From the NCBI RefSeq assembly GCF_029937755.1, contig NZ_JAPYPG010000006.1:207185-271184 (forward strand): a stretch of DNA of 64,000 bases. The letters are read 5' to 3'. The translations under genes were made by a program, and so were the position numbers. Below are positions 24,631 to 33,758 of this stretch, in pieces. The notes under the pieces were generated by a model, which was not told the origin of the DNA, made no database searches, and saw nothing but the letters and a program-made list of their open reading frames with translations. Source of the DNA: Henriciella sp. Lineage in GTDB: Bacteria; Pseudomonadota; Alphaproteobacteria; Caulobacterales; Hyphomonadaceae. Every line of letters begins with the position of its first letter. Position 1 is the stretch's first letter.

Positions 24631-25629
24631 ATGAAGGAACTCGAACTGCCGCCAAGGGCATCGGCGCTGTCACAGTCAATGCGCGATCTTGGCTACTCTC
24701 TAGAGACCGCGATTGCCGATATAATCGATAACAGCATCGCCGCCGGGGCTTCTGCCGTGGATATCTGGTGCGACCCATCCGACAACGACCCCTCGCTCGC
24801 AATAGTCGATGACGGCTCTGGCATGGACGAAGAGACGCTTATCGAGGCAATGCGCTATGGCTCCCGCGATCCCGGTCAGGCGCGAAAGTCCACCGATCTT
24901 GGACGCTTTGGTCTCGGTATGAAGACTGCGTCCTTTTCCCAGTGTCGCGAACTTACAGTCGTGTCCAGAAGAGGTAATCAACAAACCGCCGCTCAGTGGG
25001 ATCTTGATCGTCTGGCGCAGGATGCATGGAAGATCGGCCTGCTTGATGACGGGGAGGTCAAAAAGCTGTCCTGGCTGGATGAGCTTCCGGAGACAGGCAC
25101 CATGGTGCTCTGGAAAAAGCTGGACCGGATGAGCGAGCAGAAGACCGGAGCAGCCGGCGCAGCGCTTCTGACCGAGAAGCTCGCACTCCTCGAAAACCAC
25201 CTCTCTCTTGTCTTCCACCGCTTTCTGCCAGCGAGTAAAAGTGCTTCGGGCAAACTCGTGATCCATATCAATGGTCATCCTGTCACCGGATTTGATCCAT
25301 TCTGCCGGTCAAACCCCGCGACCACAGCACTTCCGCCGCAGCATGTCCGCATCAGGGGACATCGCATCCCGATACAGGCGTATGTTCTACCGCATCACAG
25401 CATGCTGAGCCGCTCCGAGTATGACTTCTATCGCTCGCGCAGCGATTTCATCTCGAACCAGGGCGCCTACATCTACCGAAACGACCGTCTCATGGCCTGG
25501 GGCGACTGGTTCAGGATGATCCCGAAGGGCGAAGCTACGAAATTGGCAAGGGTAGAGATCGATTTTCCAGCAGAACTTGATGAGGAATGGACGATCGATA
25601 TCAAGAAGTCTCGCGCGCATCCCCCCTGA
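24631..25629 (+). pseudogene. MORC/MutL-type GHKL ATPase, truncated and frameshifted
   Basis: GHKL ATP-binding domain with all boxes: DIIDNSIAAGA (N34), VDDGSGMDE (59-66), GRFGLGMKTASFSQ (91-104); a transducer-like domain runs to about residue 330. The frame ends SRAHPP then TGA inside a run of six C. With five C it would continue PPEVREQLKQIV, the expected next residues, so one extra C shifts the frame. About eight codons further on, the sequence turns into the antisense of the truncated dcm gene, so the C-terminal part of the protein is gone. Such ATPases accompany Dcm/Vsr and nuclease genes in restriction-like loci. Start ATG 24631; a TTG at 24622 is possible. Confidence 0.8.
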
Positions 25630-27115
25630 AGTGCGCGAGCAGCTGAAACAGATCGTTGTCCGGGAAGGTCTGGAGGCGAGCAGCTTCTCTCACCGTGAGG
25701 CTGCGACACTGCTCAGGATCCGGATGAATGTAGTAGTGGCCATCCTTTGAAATATGACTGGTCACCGTCGTGGACGGTCGACCTTCAACCTGAACCTTGA
25801 ACCGGTCTGCAAACTTTCCCGATGTCCAGTTCGAATGAGCCGGCGCAAGCTCGGCAGGAAAGTCGCGGGCTCTCGGCGACTGGCCATCCGTAACGCGAGC
25901 AAAGATCGCGCAGAACAGATACCGGGTGAGATCATCCGCCATATGTCCACGGCTTTCATGGTTGATCGTGAACGACAGACGCGGATCCCGAAGAAACCGC
26001 TCCAGCTCGTCATTCGAAGGCGGAAGCTCCGAGAGAGTGGATTTTCGCTGCCGGACTTCCAGTTTTGCGGCATCCTCGCAGAGGTTTCGCGCGGCTTCGG
26101 TTATGTTCTGGTGAAGTCTGCAGTCGGATGACTGGAGGGCAGCAATGATCTTCCTCGCCCCGGCTCGGACGGCTTCGCTCCACGCCTCGGGCGCGTCACC
26201 TCGGCTCAGGCCGCTGCGAAGGGCTGGCAGGTTGGCAATCACATCCTGCGTTGTTCTTCGCTCTCCCTGATGGCGAAGAAAGGTCTGCGTGAGCCTTTCC
26301 GTGGTCTCCTCGATCAGGTCCTTGCGCACGCCAACGATGAAGACGCGATGCCTTGCTTGCGGGATTCCGAACTCTTCGGCTCTGACTATGAAGTCACGGG
26401 GTTTCAGGTTGGGCTCAGCATTCAGCAGGTCTGACTCAGCTGGTGCGAGCGCGAGCAACAGGTACTCATGGCCGATCCTGCCCGGTCTTTCGAGATCGAC
26501 CATGATTTTCTCGAAGATCCGCTGCTTGCCAACGGAGGATGACAACATGCCTTTCACGTTTTCCATCACGAAAGCTGCCGGCTGGAGCTTCGAGAGAATG
26601 GAAATGTACTCGCGGTAGAGAAAGTGGCGATCGTCGGTTTCGGGGTCGTAATCCTTCCGGCCGGCATTCCTTGCACGCCCGATCAGCGAATACGCCTGGC
26701 AGGGAGGGCCGCCGATGACGATGAACTGGCGCCCGGTATCGCCGGCACCCGTTTCAAGCAGTTCGTCGAGACGGTCGTATACGAGCTGATCGCCCTCTTC
26801 AGACCCGAGTGTCGCAAGAATGGCCTCCCGCTCGGCCGCCTGCCATTCATCAGCGTACATCTCTGCAAGTTCGGCAAGGTCGATTCGACCGCGAAGGAGA
26901 TCGTAATAGGCTTCCGGCAGTTCGCCATGGTTGAATTGCCGCGTGAATGCTCGCAGCCGTAGAGTCCTGTGGGCCGAGGCTTCCTTTTCCACGGACATGA
27001 CAATATCGAACGCGCGCTGGCCCGTGTCGTCCAGGATCGATGAGAAACCTTCCGCCAGTCCGCCCGGCCCGGCGAACAGGTCCACGACCTTGTATGGGGT
27101 GTTCTGTCTGGTCAT
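25601..27115 (-). pseudogene. dcm: DNA (cytosine-5) methyltransferase, C-terminally truncated
   Basis: 504 residues from the ATG at 27115. C5-MTase motifs in order: I VVDLFAGPGG (10-19), IV GGPPCQAYS (catalytic Cys139), VI VMENVKG, VIII QARHRVFIVG, IX LTVREAARLQTFPDND. Motif X (GNAVPP-type), needed for the cofactor pocket, is missing: after FPDND the frame runs into antisense of the MORC ATPase gene and ends LLAHFRGDARETS. It is therefore probably inactive. Divergent from vsr, as expected for a Dcm/Vsr pair. Confidence 0.85.
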
Positions 27116-27179
27116 TCTGTTCCGACTCGTCTCGACCCGAGGTCTAGCGACAGTCGCTCCGGAAGCGAAGGGAAAGAAC

Positions 27180-27623
27180 ATGACCGATGTCGTAGATCGC
27201 GCCACACGATCCCGCATGATGGCTGGAATTCGAGGCAGTAATACGAAGCCCGAGCTGCTTCTCCGTAAGGGGCTTCATGCGCTCGGGTTTCGCTATCGCC
27301 TTCACGCGAAGGAACTCCCGGGCCGCCCTGATCTGGTCTTTCCGAAACATGAGGCCGCGGTCTTCGTGCACGGCTGCTTCTGGCATCGTCATCCGGGGTG
27401 CCGCCTCACGACAACGCCAGGTACCCGGCCCGATTTCTGGAAGGAAAAATTCCGGTCCAATGTCGATCGCGACCAGCGCAATCTCGGTGCTCTGCGGGAG
27501 GCAGGCTGGCGGACCGCAGTGGTCTGGGAGTGTGCGCTGCGCGGCGACCAGGTGCCGGGAACCGTACAGACCGTTTCAGCATGGCTCGTGGGTGATACGC
27601 CTGATCTCGACGTCGGAGCCTGA
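27180..27623 (+). CDS. vsr: very short patch repair endonuclease
   Basis: 147 residues, normal Vsr length. It nicks 5' of the T in T:G mismatches that arise by deamination of 5-methylcytosine at the partner methyltransferase sites. Family marks: RSRMMAGIRGSNTKPELLLR, catalytic Asp51 in GRPDLVFP, and the zinc/His cluster VFVHGCFWHRHPGCR. Start at ATG 27180, 64 bases from the divergent dcm start; upstream in-frame codons lie inside dcm. It appears intact although its methyltransferase is truncated. Confidence 0.92.
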   Translation: MTDVVDRATRSRMMAGIRGSNTKPELLLRKGLHALGFRYRLHAKELPGRPDLVFPKHEAAVFVHGCFWHRHPGCRLTTTPGTRPDFWKEKFRSNVDRDQRNLGALREAGWRTAVVWECALRGDQVPGTVQTVSAWLVGDTPDLDVGA

Positions 27624-27820
27624 CGGAGCACGCTCGGACAGATCTTCGCGAGGCGTTTTTGTCAGTTTTTGTGCCCTGATTGACGCGGCTCGGTCTGCCA
27701 GATTGTGAACGCGCACGCACCAATGGTGGGGGGTCGCAATTGCTCTGCTCCCCAAAAACTGGATCGTTCTGAACTGGAGTTTCTGGCAGTCTCTGACCCG
27801 GGCTGGCAGGAGCAGGATGG

Positions 27821-28087
27821 ATGAAGGCATCGAAATTCACGGACGCGCAAAAGGCGTTCATACTGAAGCAGGGTGAGCAAGGCATCCCGGTGGCAGAAAT
27901 CTGCCGCAAGGCCTGGATCAGCCAGGCGACCTATTTCAACTGGAAGAAAAAATACGCTGGCTTGATGCCTTCGGAAATGAAGCGCCTGAAGCAGCTGGAG
28001 GACGAGAATACCCGGTTGAAGCGGATCGTCGCCGACCTGACGCTGGATCGGGAAATGCTGCAGGATATCATCAAGCGAAAGCTGTAA
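27821..28087 (+). CDS. IS3-family transposase OrfA
   Basis: 88 residues: HTH (FTDAQKAFILKQGEQGIPVA then EICRKAWISQATYFNWKKKY) and a C-terminal leucine-zipper-like helix (MKRLKQLEDENTRLKRIVAD). Standard OrfA size. OrfB is made by -1 frameshifting near its 3' end. Confidence 0.93.
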   Translation: MKASKFTDAQKAFILKQGEQGIPVAEICRKAWISQATYFNWKKKYAGLMPSEMKRLKQLEDENTRLKRIVADLTLDREMLQDIIKRKL

Positions 28088-28923
28088 GGCCTGGTCGCAA
28101 AAGAGAGCTGGTCAAAGAGGCTGTTCGGGAGTGGGGCGTGTCGATCCGTCATGCCTGCCGGACCCTGATGCTGGACACGTCCACCTATCACTACAAGCCT
28201 CAGCAGCGCTATCAGGCCGTCCTGGAACGACGAATCAGGGAAATCTGCGAGACACGCGTACGCTACGGATGTCGCCGTGTGCACGTCTTGCTTTGCCGTG
28301 AGGGCTGGGTTGTGAATGTGAAGAAAGTCCGCAGGATATACAATGAGTTAGGCCTGCAGCTGCGCAACAAGTCACCGAAACGAAGGGTGAAGGCGAAGCT
28401 CAGCCGTGATCGCCGGGAAGCTGTGTCTCCGTTGGAAGTCTGGGCGATGGACTTCGTTCATGATCAGCTTGCCACGGTACGGAAGCTCAGGATTCTGACG
28501 GTGGTCGACACCTGGTCGAGGTACGTTCCCGCAATCGATGCACGCTACAGTTATCGCGGCGAGGATGTCGTTCAGACCATGGAGCGGATCTGCGCCCAGA
28601 CGGGGTATCCGAAGATGATCCGCGTGGATCAGGGATCCGAGTTTATCTCGCGCGATCTCGATCTGTGGGCATTTTCGAAGGGCCTCGTTCTCGACTTCTC
28701 CCGCCCCGGCAAGCCGACGGACAATGCCTTTATCGAGGCGTTCAACGGCCGGCTCAGGTCGGAGTGCCTGGATGCGCACTGGTTCATGAGCCTGCCAGAC
28801 GCAAGGGAAAAGCTGGAGGCTTGGCGTGTAGACTACAATCAGCTACGACCTCATAGCGCGATCGGGAACAAAGCCCCGCAAGCGCTGATAAATCACCCGG
28901 CCGTCACCAGTCCGGCCGAGTGA
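28075..28923 (+). CDS. IS3-family transposase OrfB (read by -1 frameshift)
   Basis: Catalytic DDE integrase-like domain: WAMDFVHDQLA (first Asp), RVDQGSEFIS (second Asp) and NAFIEAFNGRLRSECLD (Glu). The frame is -1 relative to OrfA and opens before OrfA ends, reading AKAVRPGRKRELVKEAVREW into SIRHACRTL, so it is expressed as an OrfAB fusion; a GTG at 28138 is the first start codon if translated alone. The C-terminus PHSAIGNKAPQALI is typical and no break is seen, so the element could be active. Confidence 0.92.
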   Translation, partial: AKAVRPGRKRELVKEAVREWGVSIRHACRTLMLDTSTYHYKPQQRYQAVLERRIREICETRVRYGCRRVHVLLCREGWVVNVKKVRRIYNELGLQLRNKSPKRRVKAKLSRDRREAVSPLEVWAMDFVHDQLATVRKLRILTVVDTWSRYVPAIDARYSYRGEDVVQTMERICAQTGYPKMIRVDQGSEFISRDLDLWAFSKGLVLDFSRPGKPTDNAFIEAFNGRLRSECLDAHWFMSLPDAREKLEAWRVDYNQLRPHSAIGNKAPQALINHPAVTSPAE

Positions 28924-28975
28924 TGAAAGCCGGGAAACTCCAACCCGGAATGGTCCAATCCTTGGGCTCAGAGCA

Positions 28976-29621
28976 CATTGAGCGGCTGATGCGCATCCAG
29001 GCACTGCGGGCGCGTCCGCGCAGACGCCAGCTTCCAAAGGATACAGGGACACGCTCCATCGTTGCTCCGAATACGCTGGAGCGGAACTTCGAGGCTGCCG
29101 GCCCGAACCTCAAATGGGTCGCGGACTTCACCTATATCTGGACTGCGGAAGGCTGGCTTTATCTTGCCGTAGTCCTCGACCTGTTCTCCCGGCGCATTGT
29201 CGGCTGGTCGATGAAGGAAGCGATGACCACGCAGATGGTCACCGACGCCCTGATGATGGCCATCTGGAGAAGGGGGCGTCCCCGGACGCTGATGCATCAC
29301 TCTGATCAGGGCAGCCAGTATACCAGCGAGGCCTTCCAGCGCCTGATGACAGACAACGGCATCACATGCTCGATGAGCCGCTCGGGAAACTGCTGGGACA
29401 ATGCAGCGATGGAGAGCTTCTTCTCATCGCTCAAGACCGAGCGGATCAGGGGCCAGGTCTATCGCACCCGTGATCAGGCGCGCTCCGATGTGTTCGATTA
29501 TATCGAGCGGTTCTACAAGCCCACCCGCCGGCACTCGACCCTCGGATATCTCAGCCCTATGCAATACGAGGAGCTAGCGATGGAAGCTTAAGTTGCCGTC
29601 CATCAAACCGGCAGCAGGCCA
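28976..29621 (+). pseudogene. IS3-family orfB, 5' truncated by IS insertion
   Basis: Coding portion 28976-29591 (about 205 residues). It begins abruptly at HIERLMRIQALRARPRRRQL and keeps the DDE domain: WVADFTYIWT, HHSDQGSQYTS, WDNAAMESFFSSLKTE, ending TLGYLSPMQYEELAMEA. Its start, orfA and left end are missing, cut at the right terminus of the IS407-type element. The old element probably ends near 29621 (GGCAGCAGGCCA), inferred from the CA-3' end rule. From 29622 to 29793 I see nothing. Confidence 0.85.
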
Positions 29622-29793
29622 GTTATCAAAGGTTTCCAGGGAGATTTTCGAAGGGAAGTCAGATGCGAAGTATTGCTTGTATTGCCCCTGACTGTTCCTA
29701 ACCTTCGTTATCCTCAGCAGGCACCTTTACGGGTTTCGACGATGTGCCGCATGACCACTTGCTTTCGTCCAGTCCGGCTTTAAGCACCGCGTA

Positions 29794-31074
29794 ATGGTCA
29801 CCGCACGCCCCCGGCTTCGGCATAGCAGAGTCGCCTTGCCCTCTAAGCTGGCGCCTCTTCGTATTGCGATCCTTGGATATCGCTCGGATTCGAAAGTGGG
29901 AGGGCAGGGCGTATACATTGATTATCTGTCTCAAGCGCTGAGCGAGGCGGGGGCGCATGTCGACGTGATTTCGGGGCCGCCTTACCCCGAACTCTCTGGC
30001 GATGTACGTCTTTTGAAAATCCCCTCGCTTGACCTCTATGCGCAGCCCCACAATGGGCACTATTCTTTGCGTCCCCGGCACCTGCTGAGCAAGACGGATA
30101 CCTACGAGTATTTCGGTCATCTCTCTGGCAAGTTTGTCGAACCTTATGTTTTCGGCGAACGCGTATATCGGTTCCTCAAGCAGAGAGCACATCATTACGA
30201 CGTCGTTCTGGACAATCAGACCCTTGCCAGCGGAATGCTCAGGATTCAGTCAGGTTTGGGATTGCCGCTGGTGACGATGATACACCATCCCGTCACGCAG
30301 GATCGAAGGCTCGCTCTCGAAGCCGCGGAAACCTGGCGTCAACGCTGGTTGATCAAGCGCTGGTACGCCTTTCATCATATGCAAATCCGTGTCGCACGCA
30401 GGCTGAAGGTGATGACTTGCCCCTCCGAAGCGGCGAAAAGAGACATCGTAGAGGCGTTCGGTGTCGACCCGGATCGTCTCCATCCAATCCCACTTGGTGT
30501 CGATCAGAGCGCGTTTCGTCCCAAACCCCAGATTCCACGCGCGAAAAACCGGATCATTTCGACAGCCAGTGCGGACACACCGCTCAAGGGATTGCCGGTC
30601 CTTCTGAAGGCCTATCGTCAGCTGCTTGATAATCATCCTGATCTGGAGCTTGTTGTCATTGGAAAGCTTAGGGATGGGCTGGCCCGGCGGATGCTTGGTG
30701 AGCTGGGGCTGGAGCACTGCGTGCAATTCAAGAGCGGACTGACCAGGGAGTTTTGCAGGGCCACAATTGCCGTCACGCCGTCACTTTACGAAGGTTTCGG
30801 TCTTCCGGCAGCAGAAGCCATGAGTTGTGGCACCCCGGTCATCGTTACGGATGGCGGGGCTTTACCGGAAGTTGCAGGAGATGCTGGCATCGTGGTGCCG
30901 CGCGGCGATGCGGACGCGCTCGCGGCCTCGATTGCGCGCTTGCTGGATCATGCTGACAACCGTCTGTCCGTCGGCGAAGCGTGTCTCATGCGTGCGAGGA
31001 CCGAGTTCGACTGGCGTCAGATCGCGCCGCGCTACCTCTCGCTTATGGAAGAGGCGAGAGCGAACCCATGCTGA
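29794..31074 (+). CDS. glycosyltransferase family 4 (GT-B)
   Basis: About 426 residues. The N-terminal domain starts at APLRIAILGYRSD with the GGQGVYIDYLSQALSEAGA acceptor-side segment. The C-terminal nucleotide-sugar domain has STASADTPLKGLPVLLKAYR and the EX7E motif SLYEGFGLPAAEAMSCGTPV. Members transfer sugar from an NDP-sugar to lipid or polysaccharide acceptors. The start is uncertain: the first ATG has no good ribosome site and a TTG at 29836 is close to the conserved domain. The gene overlaps the next one by seven bases, heading a three-gene operon. Confidence 0.87.
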   Translation: MVTARPRLRHSRVALPSKLAPLRIAILGYRSDSKVGGQGVYIDYLSQALSEAGAHVDVISGPPYPELSGDVRLLKIPSLDLYAQPHNGHYSLRPRHLLSKTDTYEYFGHLSGKFVEPYVFGERVYRFLKQRAHHYDVVLDNQTLASGMLRIQSGLGLPLVTMIHHPVTQDRRLALEAAETWRQRWLIKRWYAFHHMQIRVARRLKVMTCPSEAAKRDIVEAFGVDPDRLHPIPLGVDQSAFRPKPQIPRAKNRIISTASADTPLKGLPVLLKAYRQLLDNHPDLELVVIGKLRDGLARRMLGELGLEHCVQFKSGLTREFCRATIAVTPSLYEGFGLPAAEAMSCGTPVIVTDGGALPEVAGDAGIVVPRGDADALAASIARLLDHADNRLSVGEACLMRARTEFDWRQIAPRYLSLMEEARANPC

Positions 31075-31796
31075 CAGCGCGCTTACAGCACCTTGGGCTC
31101 TCTGCCGGGGACCGCGTACTGGATCTCGGCTGTGGTGAAGGTCGCCACGTTCATGGACTTTATATGATCGGCGGCCTCGAAATCGATGGTATTGATCTCG
31201 ACGCGGAGGCCCTCGAAAAGGCAGAGGTGGGGCTCAGCTCACTTCCGCCGCCTCGAGGCAGCGATGATGGAGTGGCCCGTTTTGCGCAGGGAGATGCAAC
31301 GGCTCTGATGTTTGAAGACAACACCTTTGACGCCGTCATCTGTTCAGAAGTTCTAGAGCATCTGCCAGACTATCATGCGGCGATTGCCGAAATTCGCCGC
31401 GTGCTCAAACCAGGCGGCGGCCTTTGCATATCCGTCCCACGTGCCTGGCCGGAGAGGATATGCTGGCACCTCGCACCGCCACCGGACGGATATCCTTTTC
31501 AACCCGGTGGCCATATCCGGATTTTCGACAAGGTCGACCTCAAAATCTCCATTGAGCGGAAGGGTTTTCGAATGGTGCGCCGCCATTATGCGCATGGGCT
31601 GCATGCGCCGCTCTGGTGGTTGAAATGTGCGTTCTGGGCGAGGCGAGATGATCATCCCTGGGTAAAAACCTATCACCGGTTTCTGGTCTGGGACATCATG
31701 AAGCGCCCCCCTCTGACGCGGGTTCTGGATGCCCTGCTTACGCCGGTTATGGGTAAGAGCCTCGTCATGTACTTCGAGAAGGAAGGCAAACTCTGA
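31068..31796 (+). CDS. class I SAM-dependent methyltransferase
   Basis: 242 residues. Rossmann motif I VLDLGCGEGRHVHGL, acidic motif II IDGIDLDAEALEKA, GDATALMFEDNTFDAVICSE (post II), and EIRRVLKPGGGLCISVP (motif III). UbiE/Methyltransf_11 type; substrate unknown. Start at the ATG overlapping the glycosyltransferase end; the stop overlaps the next start (TGATG). The C-terminal 80 residues with WWLKCAFWARRDDHPWVKTY and LLTPVMGKSLVMYF suggest membrane association or a lipid substrate. Confidence 0.87.
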   Translation: MLTARLQHLGLSAGDRVLDLGCGEGRHVHGLYMIGGLEIDGIDLDAEALEKAEVGLSSLPPPRGSDDGVARFAQGDATALMFEDNTFDAVICSEVLEHLPDYHAAIAEIRRVLKPGGGLCISVPRAWPERICWHLAPPPDGYPFQPGGHIRIFDKVDLKISIERKGFRMVRRHYAHGLHAPLWWLKCAFWARRDDHPWVKTYHRFLVWDIMKRPPLTRVLDALLTPVMGKSLVMYFEKEGKL

Positions 31797-32854
31797 TGGA
31801 TGGCTCTTTCAAGAAAGCGCTGTCCCTTGGAGCAATCGACCTTGAGGCGCCGCTTCAGCGTATCCTTGATCTCCAGACACCGCAGGGGGCAATCCCCTGG
31901 TTCGAGGATGGTCCCTGGGACCCTTGGAATCATGTCGAAAGCGCGATGGCCCTGACGGTAATGGGCAGAACCAAGGCGGCAGGCGCGGCTTTGGACTATC
32001 TGCGCGCCACACAGCGCGCTGACGGCGCCTGGCTCGGGGGCTATGGCAATGCGCTTCCGATGGTCGACCGCGATTTTATTAGTCGTGAGCCTGCGCCGCA
32101 GTTGGTCGATACGAATTTCTGCGCTTACCCGGCTGTGGGTGTCGCGCATTACGCATTGGCGACCGGCGACTGGCGGGGCGTTCGTAGGTGGTGGCCGATG
32201 ATCAAAGCTTCCATTGATTTCGTGGTGTCCCTTCAGCGCGAAGACGGGGCGGTCCCATGGGCGCTCGATGCGATCAATTCGAGCGATGATGACGCTCTGG
32301 TGGCGGGGAATGCCTCGATCGCCAAAAGTCTCGAATGTGCGTTATTTCTGGCTGATAAATTCAATGAACCCGCAGCGTTATGGCGCGAGGCACATGCAAA
32401 AATTATTATGGCTCTCAGAGATAAGCCAAGCGCTTTCGACAGACGGGCCACAGGGCAGCGCTTCGCCATGGATTGGTACTATCCGGTGCTCTCTGGAGCC
32501 CTGAGCAAAGCCTCAGCGCGTCAGCGTCTCGATCACAACTGGAGCCGCTTCGTCATTGCAGGGCACGGCTGCCGCTGCGTGAGCGATGAGCCATGGGTTA
32601 CAGTCGCTGAGACTTGCGAACTGGTGATCGCTCTTGCTTCCGTTGGCGACCAGACTTTGGCTGAGAGGCTTTTTCGTCAGGCAATGACCATCCGCGATCC
32701 GGCAGGCGTGCTCTGGATGGGCTGGCAAACCGCCGAGAGTGTCATCTGGCCGAAGGAGAGGCCAAGCTGGACGCAGGCGGCCGCAATACTAGCCGCGGAC
32801 GCGCTGAAAGGGTTCAGCGGCGCCAACCGGATTTTTCTGGCCCCGCTACTTTAG
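31796..32854 (+). CDS. terpenoid-cyclase/prenyltransferase-fold protein
   Basis: 352 residues with alpha-alpha-barrel repeats: LDLQTPQGAIPWFEDGPWDP, LRATQRADGAWLGGY, VVSLQREDGAVPW. These QxxDGxW-type repeats resemble squalene-hopene cyclase or protein-prenyltransferase beta domains. The cyclase DXDD motif is not apparent, so it may be a binding or sugar-processing homologue. It is translationally coupled to the methyltransferase and ends nine bases inside the convergent second methyltransferase. With the glycosyltransferase it probably works on a surface glycolipid or polysaccharide (inference). Confidence 0.7.
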   Translation: MDGSFKKALSLGAIDLEAPLQRILDLQTPQGAIPWFEDGPWDPWNHVESAMALTVMGRTKAAGAALDYLRATQRADGAWLGGYGNALPMVDRDFISREPAPQLVDTNFCAYPAVGVAHYALATGDWRGVRRWWPMIKASIDFVVSLQREDGAVPWALDAINSSDDDALVAGNASIAKSLECALFLADKFNEPAALWREAHAKIIMALRDKPSAFDRRATGQRFAMDWYYPVLSGALSKASARQRLDHNWSRFVIAGHGCRCVSDEPWVTVAETCELVIALASVGDQTLAERLFRQAMTIRDPAGVLWMGWQTAESVIWPKERPSWTQAAAILAADALKGFSGANRIFLAPLL

Positions 32855-33460
32855 GCGCCGCAGCAACCTCAGGCTTTTGATCGCGCCTTCTTCAGCGAAG
32901 GCATGAGACCTCAGTGCTTTCTGGTAGATATCAAAAGGAGGTCGCCCGCCATCTTTCGGGTCAGGAAATACATCATGGATCGCTAACAGCCCGCCGACCA
33001 TGAGATGGGGAACCCATCCTTCATAGTCATTGAGTGCGTGTTCCGTCGTGTGTCCGCCGTCGATAAAGAGCAGACTTAGAGGCGTTCCCCACCGCGCGGC
33101 GACGTCCTTTGATTGACCGACAATTGCAATCACAGTCGCTTCTAGGCCAGCCTTGCGTATTGTATCCCGGAAAAACGGGAGTGTATCGACAGCACCTGCG
33201 GTCTCATCCCATAGCTCCGCATCGAAGTACTCCCAGCCAGGCTGGTTCTCTTCAGATCCGCGATGGTGATCGATGGAGAACAGAAGTTCGTTAGCGCGTG
33301 CACAAGCCGATCCAATGTAGATGGTCGATTTTCCGCAATATCCACCCACTTCGAGGCAAGGCCCGTAATCTGCGCGTTCAAGGGCCGCGTTATGCAGCGC
33401 AAGCCCTTCCTCATCATCAAGGAAGCCTTTTACGCTCGAGGGGTTCAACGGTAGTTTCAT
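32846..33460 (-). CDS. class I SAM methyltransferase (Methyltransf_24/CmcI-like)
   Basis: 204 residues. Motif I CLEVGGYCGKSTIYIG, then LLFSIDHHRGSEENQPGWEY, LSLLFIDGGHTTEHALNDYE (acidic metal/substrate site) and GGLLAIHDVFPDP. This is the CmcI-like or Methyltransf_24 pattern, often O-methylating sugars or hydroxyls. It converges on the terpenoid-cyclase-fold gene with a nine-base overlap. It starts with MKLPLNPSSVKGFLDDEEG. Probably part of the same surface-glycan set. Confidence 0.85.
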   Translation of the reverse strand: MKLPLNPSSVKGFLDDEEGLALHNAALERADYGPCLEVGGYCGKSTIYIGSACARANELLFSIDHHRGSEENQPGWEYFDAELWDETAGAVDTLPFFRDTIRKAGLEATVIAIVGQSKDVAARWGTPLSLLFIDGGHTTEHALNDYEGWVPHLMVGGLLAIHDVFPDPKDGGRPPFDIYQKALRSHAFAEEGAIKSLRLLRRLK

Positions 33461-33533
33461 CTTGCCGAGGTAACCGGTCAGCTATCCATAGTCGATTTCT
33501 TAAAGTGAGGACCGAGAAGGTTGAAGTTCGAAT

Positions 33534-33732
33534 AGCATTGTCAGCGAAACTGGTCGGATAGGGCAGTTTGGTTAGTCGCGTCTCATGCCTCTGAACCCAT
33601 TTCGTTGTTTCAAAATGTCGCTTGAGATCGTCCAGCTCTCAGTGATGGTGTATGTGCGATTCCCATTCTTGCTGCGCAACGTCGAAGATCTATTGCGGAA
33701 AAGCACGGTCACGCTGTACACATCGCCATAAC
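33534..33732 (+). mobile_element. IS6-family left-end remnant
   Basis: AGCATTGTCAGCG near 33534 matches the left inverted repeat of the IS6 copies at 55897 and 62920, and the AGGGCAG...GGTTAG spacer follows. From about 33586 the frame reads MPLNPFRCFKMSLEIVQLSV then MVYVRFPFLLRNVEDLL, the degraded N-terminus of the same transposase. Nothing else is seen between 33461 and 33758. Confidence 0.88.
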
Positions 33733-33758
33733 CCCTTGTCGGCATTGGGCGCAGTCAA

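Larger units (their letters stand above)
27741..28975 (+). mobile_element. IS3-family insertion sequence (IS407 group), 1235 bp
   Basis: Terminal inverted repeats read inward: left TGCTCTGCTCCCC with AACTGGATC and later CTGGAGTTTC, right (reverse complement) TGCTCTGAGCCC with GATTGGACC and TTGGAGTTTC. Two overlapping frames orfA and orfB lie inside in the -1 relationship typical of the family. Flanking bases (CAAT left, CATT right) are not an exact duplication. The right end abuts the middle of another IS3-family orfB, so this copy landed in an older element whose left half is gone. Confidence 0.9.

Noticed and set aside
9811..29621. Reading the whole segment as one prophage because of the recombinase and terminase
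   Set aside because: No portal, capsid, tail, lysis or replication genes are present; composition and fragments indicate a mosaic island.
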